From Streptomyces sp. AM 4-1-1 (GTDB lineage: Bacteria; Actinomycetota; Actinomycetes; Streptomycetales; Streptomycetaceae): a DNA stretch of 64,000 bases. Shown here one piece after another: positions 54,071 to 62,182 of this stretch. The stretch lies in assembly GCF_029167625.1 (NCBI RefSeq), contig NZ_CP119145.1, positions 1,426,001-1,490,000 on the forward strand, written 5' to 3'. The position numbers were made by a program, and so were the translations under genes. Below the pieces are notes generated by a model. That model was not told where the DNA came from and did no database searches. It saw nothing but the letters and a program-made list of their open reading frames with translations. Within the stretch, counting starts at the first letter, position 1. The number at the start of each line of letters is the position of its first letter.

Positions 54071-54091
54071 CTAGCGCATTCGCGTGCTCAC
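54071..54091 (-). CDS. Possible six-codon leader ORF downstream of the SAM-IV aptamer
   Basis: Minus-strand GTG-AGC-ACG-CGA-ATG-CGC-TAG encodes VSTRMR. GGGAG lies six bases before the GTG, a spacing that fits a ribosome site. The stop overlaps a hairpin (AGGGCC/GGCCCT around 54060-54074). It lies between the aptamer and the aminotransferase start, about 110 bases from the latter. It is too short to judge by composition; the support is position and ribosome site only. Confidence 0.35.
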   Translation of the reverse strand: MSTRMR

Positions 54092-54111
54092 AAGAGGCTC
54101 CCTGAGGACCA

Positions 54112-54135
54112 GGACCCCAAGGCTTCGAGGGGTCC
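54112..54135 (-). promoter_or_regulatory. Hairpin between SAM-IV aptamer and leader ORF
   Basis: Arms GGACCCC (54112-54118) and GGGGTCC (54129-54135) with a 10-base loop, directly after the aptamer on the minus strand. It may be part of the expression platform or the riboswitch pseudoknot region. Confidence 0.5.
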
Positions 54136-54141
54136 GCGCTT

Positions 54142-54248
54142 GCCGCAGACCTCGCTGCCTGCGGCCTGGTCTTCACCCGGGGCACCCCGCCACGGACGGA
54201 GGGTTGCCGGACAGCGGGCCGGGGCCGTAGTCGCTGTCACTCATGACC
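54142..54248 (-). ncRNA. SAM-IV riboswitch
   Basis: On the minus strand the leader reads GGTCATGAGTGACAGCGAC ... CTGTCCGGCAACCCTCC ... GGCGGGGTGCCCCGGGTGAA then GACC (54168-54248). This is the actinobacterial SAM-IV consensus, with P1 formed by GGTCAT/GAAGACC. The characteristic extra hairpin outside P1 follows: arms GCCGCAG and CTGCGGC at 54142-54165. It controls the class V aminotransferase whose ATG is about 180 bases downstream, expected off at high SAM. Confidence 0.92.
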
Positions 54249-54283
54249 TGCGCAGCATCTTGCCACACATGGGGACATGCGCA

Positions 54284-54312
54284 AGGCGCGGTCCAGGATT
54301 CGAACCGCGCCT
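54284..54312 (-). terminator. Terminator hairpin after trpD
   Basis: 9-bp perfect stem AGGCGCGGT (54284-54292) / ACCGCGCCT (54304-54312), 11-base loop, 24 bp after the trpD stop on the minus strand and before the SAM-IV riboswitch, so it insulates the two units. Confidence 0.65.
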
Positions 54313-54335
54313 CGTCGAGATCAAGCCGGTGCCGG

Positions 54336-55400
54336 TCAGGCGTTGCTGGCCGCCACCCACCGCTCCAGCGTCCGTTCGGCCGCCCCGGTGTCGATGGAGT
54401 CGGCGGCCCGCGCGATCCCGGCGGCGAGCTGTTCGTTCAGGGTGCCCCCGGCCGGGTCCAGCGCCACCAGCGCCGCCGCCGTGTTGAGCAGCACCGCGTC
54501 CCGCACCGGGCCCTTCTCGCCCGCCAGCACCCGACGGGCCACATCGGCGTTGTACGAGGCGTCGGCGCCGCGCAGCGACTCCACCGGTACCAGTGCCAGA
54601 CCGACGTCACGCGGGTCGAACGGCTCCTCGCGCACCGCGCCGTCCCGGACGGTCCAGACCCGGGAGGTGGCGGTGGTGGTCAGCTCGTCGAGACCGTCGT
54701 CGCCCCGGAAGACCAGCGCGGAGTTGCCGCGCTCGGCGAGGACGCCCGCGACGATGGGCGCCATCCGCAGATCGGCCACCCCGATGGCCTGGGACCGCAC
54801 CCGGGCCGGGTTGGTGAGCGGTCCCAGGATGTTGAAGGTGGTCTGCGCGCCCAGCTCCCTGCGGGCCTTGGCCGCGTGTCTCAGGGCGGGGTGGAACTTC
54901 ACCGCGAAGCAGAAGGTGATGCCGGCCTCCTCGGCGACCTCGACGACGCGCCGCGGCGTCAGTTCGAGGTTGACGCCGAGCTTCTCCAGGACGTCGGAGG
55001 CACCGCTCGCCGACGACGAGGCGCGGTTGCCGTGCTTGACGACCTTGGCGCCGGTGCCCGCGACGACGATCGCGGACATCGTGGAGATGTTGACCGTCTT
55101 GGCCAGGTCGCCGCCGGTACCGACGATGTCGACCGTCCGGCCCGGCACTTCGATGGTGTGGGCGTGCTCGTACATCGCCCTGACGAGTCCCGAGACCTCG
55201 CCGACGGTCTCTCCCTTGGCGCGCAGCGCGACGGCGAAGCCGGCGATCTGCGCGTCCGTCGCCTCGCCGCTCATGATGCGGTTCATCGCCCACGCGGTGT
55301 CGTCCGCGCTCAGGTCCTCGCCGCGCAGCAGGGGGTTCAGCACGCCGGGCCAGGACCGGGCCGCCACGCTGTCGCCGCCGACCGGGGTCACAACGTTCAT
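54336..55400 (-). CDS. trpD: Anthranilate phosphoribosyltransferase
   Basis: 354 aa from ATG 55400, behind AGGAG. Transfers phosphoribose from PRPP to anthranilate, the second step of the Trp branch. The PRPP loop [38 protein letters not shown], and [10 protein letters not shown] are all present. It is separated from trpEG by 25 kb. No leader peptide is seen before it; it follows the qcrB gene with a terminator between them. M. tuberculosis also has trpD next to ctaE/qcr genes. Confidence 0.96.
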   Translation of the reverse strand: MNVVTPVGGDSVAARSWPGVLNPLLRGEDLSADDTAWAMNRIMSGEATDAQIAGFAVALRAKGETVGEVSGLVRAMYEHAHTIEVPGRTVDIVGTGGDLAKTVNISTMSAIVVAGTGAKVVKHGNRASSSASGASDVLEKLGVNLELTPRRVVEVAEEAGITFCFAVKFHPALRHAAKARRELGAQTTFNILGPLTNPARVRSQAIGVADLRMAPIVAGVLAERGNSALVFRGDDGLDELTTTATSRVWTVRDGAVREEPFDPRDVGLALVPVESLRGADASYNADVARRVLAGEKGPVRDAVLLNTAAALVALDPAGGTLNEQLAAGIARAADSIDTGAAERTLERWVAASNA

Positions 55401-55471
55401 GGTCCGCTCCTGGGGGTCCACAGCCGATAGAAGGATCGGCCCCCACCCTATCCAGCGTCCGGGACAGCGAA

Positions 55472-55500
55472 GAGCCCCGTCCAGCGAATGGACGGGGCTC
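55472..55500 (-). terminator. Terminator of the qcrCAB operon
   Basis: Perfect 12-bp stem, arms GAGCCCCGTCCA (55472-55483) and TGGACGGGGCTC (55489-55500), loop GCGAA. It sits 25 bp after the qcrB stop on the minus strand and just before the trpD promoter. Confidence 0.85.
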
Positions 55501-55525
55501 CGGCTGTGGCGTTCAGTTCAAGCGA

Positions 55526-57175
55526 TCAGTGGTGACCGTGGCCGCTGGTGATCTCCTTGTACTCCTCGGTGGTGGGCTTGGGGATCTGCGCGTCCTCGCC
55601 GTACAGGCTCTTGCTGAGCCTGACCCGGAGCTTGCGGACCGACGACGCCTTGCGCTCGACACCGTTCTCGTCGACGATCGCGCCGATCTCCTCGGGCGTG
55701 TACTGCTCGTGCGCGGTGAGCGTGTGCAGCTGCCCCGGGCTGAGCGGCTCGTGGATCTCGACGAACTCACCGTGCGGCAGGCGCTTGATGATGCCGGACT
55801 CACGTCCGTGCAGCACCTTCTCCCGGTCGCGACGCTGAAGACCGAGGCAGATCCGCCGGGTGGCGACGAAGGCGAGCACCGGTCCGACGAAGAAGGCGAC
55901 CCGGACGAACCAGGTGATCGCGTTGATCGACAGATGGAAGTGGGTCGCCCAGATGTCGTTGCCGCCACCGATCAGCATGACGAAGTAGATCGTCACCCAG
56001 GCCACACCGAGCGAGGTGCGGGTCGGAGCGTTGCGCGGACGGTCCAGGATGTGGTGCTCGCGCTTGTCCCCGGTGATCCAGGACTCGATGAACGGCCAGA
56101 GCGCGAGCGCTCCCAGCACCACACCGAAGATCACCAGCGGGATGAACACGCCCAGGACCAGCGTGTGGCCCCAGAGGTTGATCTCCCAGCCCGGCATCAC
56201 ACGGACGAAGCCCTCGGCGAAGCCCATGTACCAGTCCGGCTGGGCGCCCGTCGACACCTGGTCCGGCCGGTAGGGGCCGATCCCCCAGATCGGGTTGATC
56301 GAGGCGATCGCCGCGATGATCGCGATGAAGCCGAAGACCAGGAAGAAGAAGCCGCCGGCCTTGGCCATGTACACCGGGAGCAGCGGCATGCCGACGACGT
56401 TCTTGTTCGTACGGCCGGGGCCCGCGAACTGCGTGTGCTTGTGGTAGAAGACCAGGATCAGGTGCGCCACCAGCAGCCCGAGCATGATGCCCGGCAGCAG
56501 CAGGATGTGGATCGAGTAGAACCGGGCGATGAAGTCGCCGCCCGGGAACTCCCCGCCGAACAGGAACATCGAGATGTAGGTGCCGACGATCGGCACCGAC
56601 AGGATCGCGCCCTGGGTGAAGCGGACACCGGTGCCCGAGAGCAGGTCGTCCGGGAGCGAGTAGCCGGTGAAACCGGTGAACATGCCGAGGACGAACAGCA
56701 GGAAGCCGAACAGCCAGTTGATCTCACGCGGCTTGCGGAACGCGCCGGTGAAGAAGACGCGCATCATGTGCACGAACATGCCGGCGAGGAAGATGACCGC
56801 GGCCCAGTGGTGGATCTGCCGGACCAGCAGACCACCGCGGACGTCGAAGCTGATGTTCAGCGTCGACGCGTACGCCTCGGACATCCGGATGCCCTGCATG
56901 GGCTCGTACGGGCCGTGGTACACGACCTCGTTCATGCTGGGGTGGAAGAACAGCGTCAGATACACACCCGTGAGGATGATGATGATGAAGCTGTAGAGGC
57001 AGATCTCGCCCAGCATGAAGGACCAGTGGTCCGGGAAGATCTTGCGCATGTTGGACTTGGCCAGGGAGTAGATCCCGAGCCGCCCGTCCGCCCAGTCGGC
57101 AACCCGCTCACCGGCGGGTGCCTTGCGGTTGTCCGCCGCGTCCGCGGCGGGCGTGTTCGATGTCGCAGTACTCAT
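55526..57175 (-). CDS. qcrB: Cytochrome b subunit of the menaquinol-cytochrome c reductase (QcrB)
   Basis: 549 aa from ATG 57175, overlapping the qcrA stop (ATGA). Eight to nine membrane helices; haem-ligating His pairs lie in RQIHHWAAVIFLAGMFVHMM and SIHILLLPGIMLGLLVAHLI. The quinol-site signature PDWYMG (PEWY in mitochondria) and YSLPDDLLSGTG are present. The long C-terminal hydrophilic tail (about 120 residues) is typical of actinobacteria. It passes electrons from menaquinol to the diheme QcrC and on to aa3 oxidase in a bcc-aa3 supercomplex. Confidence 0.96.
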   Translation of the reverse strand: MSTATSNTPAADAADNRKAPAGERVADWADGRLGIYSLAKSNMRKIFPDHWSFMLGEICLYSFIIIILTGVYLTLFFHPSMNEVVYHGPYEPMQGIRMSEAYASTLNISFDVRGGLLVRQIHHWAAVIFLAGMFVHMMRVFFTGAFRKPREINWLFGFLLFVLGMFTGFTGYSLPDDLLSGTGVRFTQGAILSVPIVGTYISMFLFGGEFPGGDFIARFYSIHILLLPGIMLGLLVAHLILVFYHKHTQFAGPGRTNKNVVGMPLLPVYMAKAGGFFFLVFGFIAIIAAIASINPIWGIGPYRPDQVSTGAQPDWYMGFAEGFVRVMPGWEINLWGHTLVLGVFIPLVIFGVVLGALALWPFIESWITGDKREHHILDRPRNAPTRTSLGVAWVTIYFVMLIGGGNDIWATHFHLSINAITWFVRVAFFVGPVLAFVATRRICLGLQRRDREKVLHGRESGIIKRLPHGEFVEIHEPLSPGQLHTLTAHEQYTPEEIGAIVDENGVERKASSVRKLRVRLSKSLYGEDAQIPKPTTEEYKEITSGHGHH

Positions 57176-58224
57176 CCGCGCTCCCAGAAGGCAGGACCGA
57201 CGGGCTCTTCGAAGTCCCCGAGCGCCTCGAGGTTGCCCTCGCTGTTCACACCGATCCGCAGCTGCGGAAGGGCGTGGCCGGCCGGACCGAAGATGACGCG
57301 GGCGCCGTCGGAGAGGTCGAAGGTGGACTGGTGGCACGGGCAGAGCACGTGGTGCGTCTGCTGCTCGTACAGGCTGATCGGGCAGCCGACGTGGGTGCAG
57401 ATCTTCGAGAAGGCCACGATTCCCTCGTGGGCCCACTCGCGCTCACGCTTGTCCTTGATGTTCTCCGGCTCGATGCGGACGATCATCAGTGCGGCCTTGG
57501 CGATCTGCGTCTGGAAGTCGTGCGCGTCCTCCTCCAGGCCCTCGGGCATGGCGAAGGTCAGCGAACCGACGGCGACGTCCTCGGGGCGCAGCGGCTGCAT
57601 CGTGTTCATGTTGACGAGCTGCTTGCCCTTCGCCCACAGGGTGGAGCGGAGCTTCTTCTCCGGCAGCGGACCGAGGTCGCGCAGCAGCACCACACCGGAG
57701 AGCGGCACCAGGGCCAGCGCGCCGAACATGGTGTTCCGGATCAGCTTGCGGCGGCCGAAGGCGGACTCCTCGGCGCCGGCCTTGAAGTCGGCGAGGACCT
57801 TGGACCTGACCTCGGGCTCGGCCGCGATCGGGTGCCGCTCGTCGGCCACTTCCACGTCGGACATCAGGGTGCGCGCCCAGTGGACGGCTCCGGCGCCGAT
57901 CGCGAAGAGCGCCACGCCCAGGGTCAGCCCGAGCGAGAAGTTGAGCGCGCTCACGTGGCCGAACGGCCAGATGAACACGATCTTGTCGACCGGGAAGATG
58001 ACGTAGGAGGCGATGAAGCCGACCGTCGCCAGCATGGACAGCGTGAACAGGAGCGCGACCGTGCGCTCGGACCGCTTCGCGGCCCGTTCGTCGATGTCCT
58101 GGATGCGCGGCTGGTGGGCCGGCAGCCCCGGGTCGGCGAACGGATCGCCCGCGCCCTCTACCGCGCCGTGCGCGGGGTCCTGCTCAGCGGGCAGGTTCTC
58201 TTCTGGATTCTCTTGGCTACTCAT
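57172..58224 (-). CDS. qcrA: Rieske iron-sulfur subunit (QcrA)
   Basis: 350 aa from ATG 58224, overlapping the qcrC stop. Three N-terminal membrane helices, the actinobacterial arrangement, precede the Rieske domain. The [2Fe-2S] cluster is held by SKICTHVGCPI and LCPCHQSTFD (Cys-His pairs plus disulfide Cys). The N-terminus is acidic and Pro-rich. Members of this family are exported in part by the Tat route; the Arg-Arg in AFGRRKLIRNTMFGALALVP just before the last helix fits that signal. Confidence 0.96.
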   Translation of the reverse strand: MSSQENPEENLPAEQDPAHGAVEGAGDPFADPGLPAHQPRIQDIDERAAKRSERTVALLFTLSMLATVGFIASYVIFPVDKIVFIWPFGHVSALNFSLGLTLGVALFAIGAGAVHWARTLMSDVEVADERHPIAAEPEVRSKVLADFKAGAEESAFGRRKLIRNTMFGALALVPLSGVVLLRDLGPLPEKKLRSTLWAKGKQLVNMNTMQPLRPEDVAVGSLTFAMPEGLEEDAHDFQTQIAKAALMIVRIEPENIKDKREREWAHEGIVAFSKICTHVGCPISLYEQQTHHVLCPCHQSTFDLSDGARVIFGPAGHALPQLRIGVNSEGNLEALGDFEEPVGPAFWERG

Positions 58225-59030
58225 GACTTCTTGGCCTTAGCGGTGTGGGCCGCGACCCAGACGGCAACTGCGATCAGTCCACCCAGCCCGAAGATCCAGC
58301 CGAAAAGACCCTCGCTGACGGGACCGAGGCCGCCCAGGGACAGGCCCCCGGGGCTCGCGGTGTCCGAACCGTTCACCGTCTGGACGTACGCGATGATGTC
58401 CTTCTTCTCCTTCTCCGGCATCGTCGTGTCGGGGAAGGAGGGCATGCTCTGCGGGCCGGTCTGCATGGCCTCGTAGAGGTGCTTCGGGGAGACGCCTTCC
58501 AGGCTCGGGGCGTACTTGCCGTGCGTCAGCGCGCCGCCCTTGCCGGTGAAGTTGTGGCACTGGGCGCAGTTGGTGCGGAACAGCTCACCGCCCTTGGCGA
58601 TGTCCGCGCCCTCGGGGCTGACCTGCTTGTCGGTCGGCGTGATCGGACCGGCGCCGAGCGACGCGACGTACGCCGCGAGCTGGTCGATCTCGGGCTGCGT
58701 GTAGATGACCTTCTTCTTCGGTACCTGGGCGCCCGGCTGCTGCGCGGGCATGCGGCCCGTACCGACCTGGAAGTCGACGGCGGCCGAGCCCACGCCGACC
58801 AGGAGTGGCCCGTCGGTGGTGCCCTGACCGCCGGTTCCGTGGCAGCTGGCGCAACCGACGGAGTAGAGCTTCTTGCCCTCCTCGATGGCGAGGGACTGGG
58901 CGGTGTCGTCGGCCTGCGCCTTACCCGCAGGCGCAAACGCGGCGTACAGCCCCCCAGTGGCCGCCAGCGCGAGGAGTAGTACGACGACGGCCGCCAGAGG
59001 ATGGCGTCGTCGTGCGGAGAGCTTTTTCAC
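58221..59030 (-). CDS. qcrC: Diheme cytochrome c subunit (QcrC)
   Basis: 269 aa from GTG 59030. A signal/anchor helix (PLAAVVVLLLALAATGGLYA) is followed by two cytochrome c domains with CASCH and CAQCH haem sites and axial Met candidates in GRMPAQ and QSMPSF. A C-terminal membrane helix (GLFGWIFGLGGLIAVAVWVA) anchors the protein. The diheme replaces soluble cytochrome c, handing electrons directly to oxidase subunit II. It is the first gene of qcrCAB, 62 bp after ctaE. Confidence 0.96.
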   Translation of the reverse strand: MKKLSARRRHPLAAVVVLLLALAATGGLYAAFAPAGKAQADDTAQSLAIEEGKKLYSVGCASCHGTGGQGTTDGPLLVGVGSAAVDFQVGTGRMPAQQPGAQVPKKKVIYTQPEIDQLAAYVASLGAGPITPTDKQVSPEGADIAKGGELFRTNCAQCHNFTGKGGALTHGKYAPSLEGVSPKHLYEAMQTGPQSMPSFPDTTMPEKEKKDIIAYVQTVNGSDTASPGGLSLGGLGPVSEGLFGWIFGLGGLIAVAVWVAAHTAKAKKS

Positions 59031-59092
59031 GGATTACCCCGGTGTCAGGATCTTCTGCGTCGATGCTGGATGGGTGTCGGGTGCGAGCCCGG

Positions 59093-59713
59093 TTACTTGA
59101 TCAGGTAGATCGTGGCGAAGAGGCCGATCCACACGACATCGACGAAGTGCCAGTAGTAGGACACGACGATGGCTGCGGTGGCCTGTTCGTGGGTGAATCT
59201 CTTGGCCGCGTATGTCCTGCCCAGGACGAGCAGGAAGGCGATGAGACCGCCTGTCACATGCAGACCGTGGAAGCCTGTGGTCAGGTAGAACGCCGAGCCG
59301 TAGGGGTCGGAGGACAGCGAGAGGCCGTCCTTCTTCACCAGCTCGGTGTACTCGAAGACCTGGCCTCCGATGAAGATCGCACCCATCACGAAGGTGATCA
59401 CGAACCAGGTACGGAGCTTCTTCACGTCGCCCCGCTCCGCGGCGAAGACGCCGAGCTGGCAGGTGAGGGAAGAGAGCACCAGGATCGTGGTGTTCGTGGC
59501 CGAGAACGGAAGGTTCAGGCTGGACGCCATTTCCTTCCAGTGCTCGGGTCCCGTCACCGATCGCAGGGTGAAGTACATCGCGAAGAGGGCCGCGAAGAAC
59601 ATCAGCTCGGAACTCAACCAGATGATGGTTCCGACGCTGGTGAGGTTCGGTCGATTGACCGACGGGTGCGCGTGCCCGGTTTCTACTGTCGTTGCTGTCG
59701 CCACGACCGACAT
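59093..59713 (-). CDS. ctaE: Cytochrome c oxidase subunit III (CtaE)
   Basis: 206 aa from ATG 59713. Five membrane helices. Conserved stretches are [60 protein letters not shown] and [20 protein letters not shown]. It forms part of the aa3 oxidase with CtaC, CtaD and CtaF, encoded 2-4 kb away, and is the first gene of ctaE-qcrCAB, as in M. tuberculosis. Its promoter lies in 59714-59900, shared with the divergent receiver gene. Confidence 0.96.
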   Translation of the reverse strand: MSVVATATTVETGHAHPSVNRPNLTSVGTIIWLSSELMFFAALFAMYFTLRSVTGPEHWKEMASSLNLPFSATNTTILVLSSLTCQLGVFAAERGDVKKLRTWFVITFVMGAIFIGGQVFEYTELVKKDGLSLSSDPYGSAFYLTTGFHGLHVTGGLIAFLLVLGRTYAAKRFTHEQATAAIVVSYYWHFVDVVWIGLFATIYLIK

Positions 59714-59900
59714 TATGTCGGTCGCTTATCCCGCCCTCACTCCGGGGGGTGCTGTTCGGTGTGTCAGCGGGGTGTGTCCTCCCCGAACGGCCCATCGAAT
59801 CGGTGTCCTTACCGGTACTGACAGGCTGTCGGGCGGAGTACGATCCGCCCATCGGTTCATGCCCTGAAAGCCCCGAAGACACAGATGTCACGGAGGAACA

Positions 59901-60302
59901 ATGCAGCCGACCGCCACGGTCCTGGTCTACAGCGACGACGCCAACACCCGTGAGCAGGTGAGGCTGGCTGCCGGGCGCAGGCCCGCGGCGGACGTGCCCC
60001 CTGTGAGGTTCCTGGAGTGCGCCACCCTGCCGGCCGTCCTCACGGCCCTCGACAACGGGGGGATCGACGTCTGCGTGCTGGACGGCGAGACGGCCCCGAT
60101 CGGCGGTATGGGTGTCTGCCGTCAGATCAAGGACGAAGTTTTTCGCTGCCCGCCCGTGTTGCTCCTCATGGGACGCCCCCAGGACGCCTGGCTCGCCACC
60201 TGGAGCCGTGCGGACGCCGCTGTGACGCTCCCTGTCGAGCCGGTGGAGTTCGCGGACACCCTGGCCGCCCTGCTGCGTGCCAGGCTCTCCGTGGAGGCGT
60301 GA
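59901..60302 (+). CDS. Single-domain receiver-like protein with degenerate active site
   Basis: 133 aa from ATG 59901, after GGAGGAAC. One receiver-type fold with acidic pair Asp12-Asp13 (LVYSDDANTRE) and Asp61 (DVCVLDGETAP) in the phospho-acceptor place. The conserved Thr/Ser (here LLLMGRPQ) and Lys (here TLPVEPVEF) are missing, so normal phosphotransfer switching is doubtful. There is no output domain. It is divergent from ctaE inside the respiratory cluster and convergent with an L,D-transpeptidase gene. Confidence 0.8.
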   Translation: MQPTATVLVYSDDANTREQVRLAAGRRPAADVPPVRFLECATLPAVLTALDNGGIDVCVLDGETAPIGGMGVCRQIKDEVFRCPPVLLLMGRPQDAWLATWSRADAAVTLPVEPVEFADTLAALLRARLSVEA

Positions 60303-60383
60303 CGGCGTCCTGAGCCCTCCGTGCGGCTCGGCCGGTCCTCCCGCTCGTGGTCCCGGTGAGCGGCGGCGCGCTCCCGGGGCCGG

Positions 60384-61637
60384 TCAGACCCCGGGGCGCA
60401 GTCGCGCCGCCTGGACGGTGCGGGCGCCGTCGGTGGTGTTGTTCAGCAGGGCGCTGCCCTGCTGCCACTTGTCCCACGACAGGTTCCAGTCCCCGTAGCC
60501 GTTGTCGAAGGGGGTCATCGTGTCGCCCTCGCTCCCGACGACCTCGACGATGTCGCCCTCGCGCACGGTGTCGAAGAACCATTCGGCGTCGCTGGTGCTC
60601 ATGCCCGTGCAGCCGTGGCTGACGTTGGCGCTGCCCTGCGAGCCGGTGGACCAGGGGGCGGCGTGGACGTACTCGCCGCTCCAGGTGACACGGGTGGCGA
60701 AGTAGACCGGCAGGTCGTACGAGTCGGCCGAACCGGCGGCGATGCCGATGCTCTCGCCGCGCATCCGTACGTACCGCTCCTTGCCGAGGACCACCTTGAC
60801 GCCGTTACGGGTGGAGAACCCGGGCTTGCCGGTGGTCACCGGCATGGTGTTGATCACTTCCCCGTTCCGTTTGACCGTCATGGTGTGGTCGGCCGCGTCG
60901 GTGACGGCTTCTATGCGGTCGCCGGTGGTCAGTCTCAGCGGCTTCGCGGGGGCCCCGTAGAGGCTGTCGGTCAGTTTTATGCCCGTCAGGTTGCTGCGGA
61001 CCTCGATGGTGGCCTTGGCGGGCCAGTACTCCTGGGGGCGGTAGTGCAGGGTCTTGTCGTCGACCCAGTACCAGGAACCGGTGGCGGCGGGCGTCGAGCG
61101 CACCTTCAGTCCGCGTTCGATGGTGGCCCGGGCGGCCGGATCGGTGACCGGGACACTGAGTTCGGCCGTGACGGGCTGCCCGACGCCGTAGGTGCCGGCC
61201 TGCGGGCCGAAGGCGATCTTCAGCAGCTTCTTCGACGTGCCGGTCTCGAAGGAGACGGTGCGCCGGCCCGGGGCGCCGTCGCTGTCCTCGGTGCTGACCG
61301 CGACGGTGTAGCGGGTGCCGGCCGCGAGCGGGGCCGTGGAGTGCCAGCGCATCCCGTCCGCGGTGAGTTCGCCCGCCAGGTGTCGGCCCTCGGTGTCCAT
61401 GGCCGTCACGTCCGTGATGCGCCCCTCGCCGCTCTCCGCGGTGACTTCGAGGGGTTTGTCGGCGTCGGCCCTTCCCTTGTCCACCGAACCGTTGAAGGTG
61501 ATCTGGTCGGCGGCGTCGTACGGCTGGGCGGCGAGCGGATGGCCGTCGGGGCCTCCGCAGGCGGTGGCTGCCGCGACCAGAGTCACGACGAGCAGGGTGC
61601 AGCTCACTGCGTTTCGGGTGCGCGGCGTGTGGTTCAT
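60384..61637 (-). CDS. L,D-transpeptidase lipoprotein (YkuD domain, Ig-like N-terminus)
   Basis: 417 aa from ATG 61637. The export signal TLLVVTLVAAATACGG ends in a lipobox-like ATAC. Two Ig-like domains (about 45-150 and 155-250, with TRYTVAVSTEDSDG and YGVGQPVTAELSVPVTDP) match mycobacterial Ldt proteins. The YkuD catalytic motif has His in GEYVHAAPWS and the Cys in NVSHGCTGMSTSD. It makes 3-3 cross-links between diaminopimelate residues. It lies within, but on its own spacing from, the oxidase cluster. Confidence 0.94.
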   Translation of the reverse strand: MNHTPRTRNAVSCTLLVVTLVAAATACGGPDGHPLAAQPYDAADQITFNGSVDKGRADADKPLEVTAESGEGRITDVTAMDTEGRHLAGELTADGMRWHSTAPLAAGTRYTVAVSTEDSDGAPGRRTVSFETGTSKKLLKIAFGPQAGTYGVGQPVTAELSVPVTDPAARATIERGLKVRSTPAATGSWYWVDDKTLHYRPQEYWPAKATIEVRSNLTGIKLTDSLYGAPAKPLRLTTGDRIEAVTDAADHTMTVKRNGEVINTMPVTTGKPGFSTRNGVKVVLGKERYVRMRGESIGIAAGSADSYDLPVYFATRVTWSGEYVHAAPWSTGSQGSANVSHGCTGMSTSDAEWFFDTVREGDIVEVVGSEGDTMTPFDNGYGDWNLSWDKWQQGSALLNNTTDGARTVQAARLRPGV

Positions 61638-61707
61638 GAACCCACGCTAAGAAGATTCATCCGATCCAGCGCGTTCAACGACTGCAAACGAGGGCCGGGA
61701 GCGGCGT

Positions 61708-61749
61708 GAGGGGCCCGGACATCTCGTGTCGGAGATGTCCGGGCCCCTC
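61708..61749 (-). terminator. Terminator of the ctaCDF operon
   Basis: Perfect 18-bp stem, arms 61708-61725 (GAGGGGCCCGGACATCTC) and 61732-61749, 6-base loop, 34 bp after the ctaF stop on the minus strand. Confidence 0.85.
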
Positions 61750-61783
61750 GCCGAGGTGCCGCCGGGTCATATGGACCGTGCTG

Positions 61784-62182
61784 TCACTGGGTGCGGTTCT
61801 CACCGCGGTAGTACTCGAAGACCCAGCCGAACAGCCCGATCAGCAGGAGCGGGGCCGAGAAGTACAGCAGCCACCAGCCGAAGGCCACGCCCATGAAGGC
61901 GAAGGCGCCACCGAGGGCCAGTGAGAGCGGCTGCCAGCTGTGCGGGGAGAAGAACCCCACCTCGCCGGCCTCGTCCGCGACGTCGGCCTCCTTGTTGTCC
62001 TGGGCCATGACGTCGATCCGCCGGGCCGTGAAGGCCAGGTAGAAGCCGATCATGACACTCAGGCCGAAGGCGAGGGTGAGGGCGGTGGTGCCGACCGGCT
62101 CCTTCGACCAGACGCCGTAGGTGACGGCGACGGCGAGCAGGAAGACGCTCAGCCAGAGGAACATCTTTCCCTGGAGCTTCAC
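61784..62182 (-). CDS. ctaF: Cytochrome c oxidase subunit IV, actinobacterial type (CtaF)
   Basis: 132 aa from GTG 62182, overlapping the ctaD stop. Four membrane helices in two pairs ([56 protein letters not shown] and [16 protein letters not shown]), with the typical HSWQPL between them. It is a small accessory subunit of aa3 oxidase found only in actinobacteria. Confidence 0.95.
   Translation of the reverse strand: MKLQGKMFLWLSVFLLAVAVTYGVWSKEPVGTTALTLAFGLSVMIGFYLAFTARRIDVMAQDNKEADVADEAGEVGFFSPHSWQPLSLALGGAFAFMGVAFGWWLLYFSAPLLLIGLFGWVFEYYRGENRTQ

Noticed and set aside
54284..54312. tRNA 3' half or T-arm remnant (GGTTCGAATCC on the minus strand)
   Set aside because: The flanking bases do not form a five-base T-stem and there is no acceptor, D or anticodon arm. 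The sequence is a 9-bp terminator-like stem after trpD.
53879..54487. Plus-strand open frame across the SAM-IV leader
   Set aside because: It is a mirror of structured leader and aminotransferase sequence; its predicted protein is Arg/Pro/Gly-rich with no domain, and the riboswitch explains the conservation.
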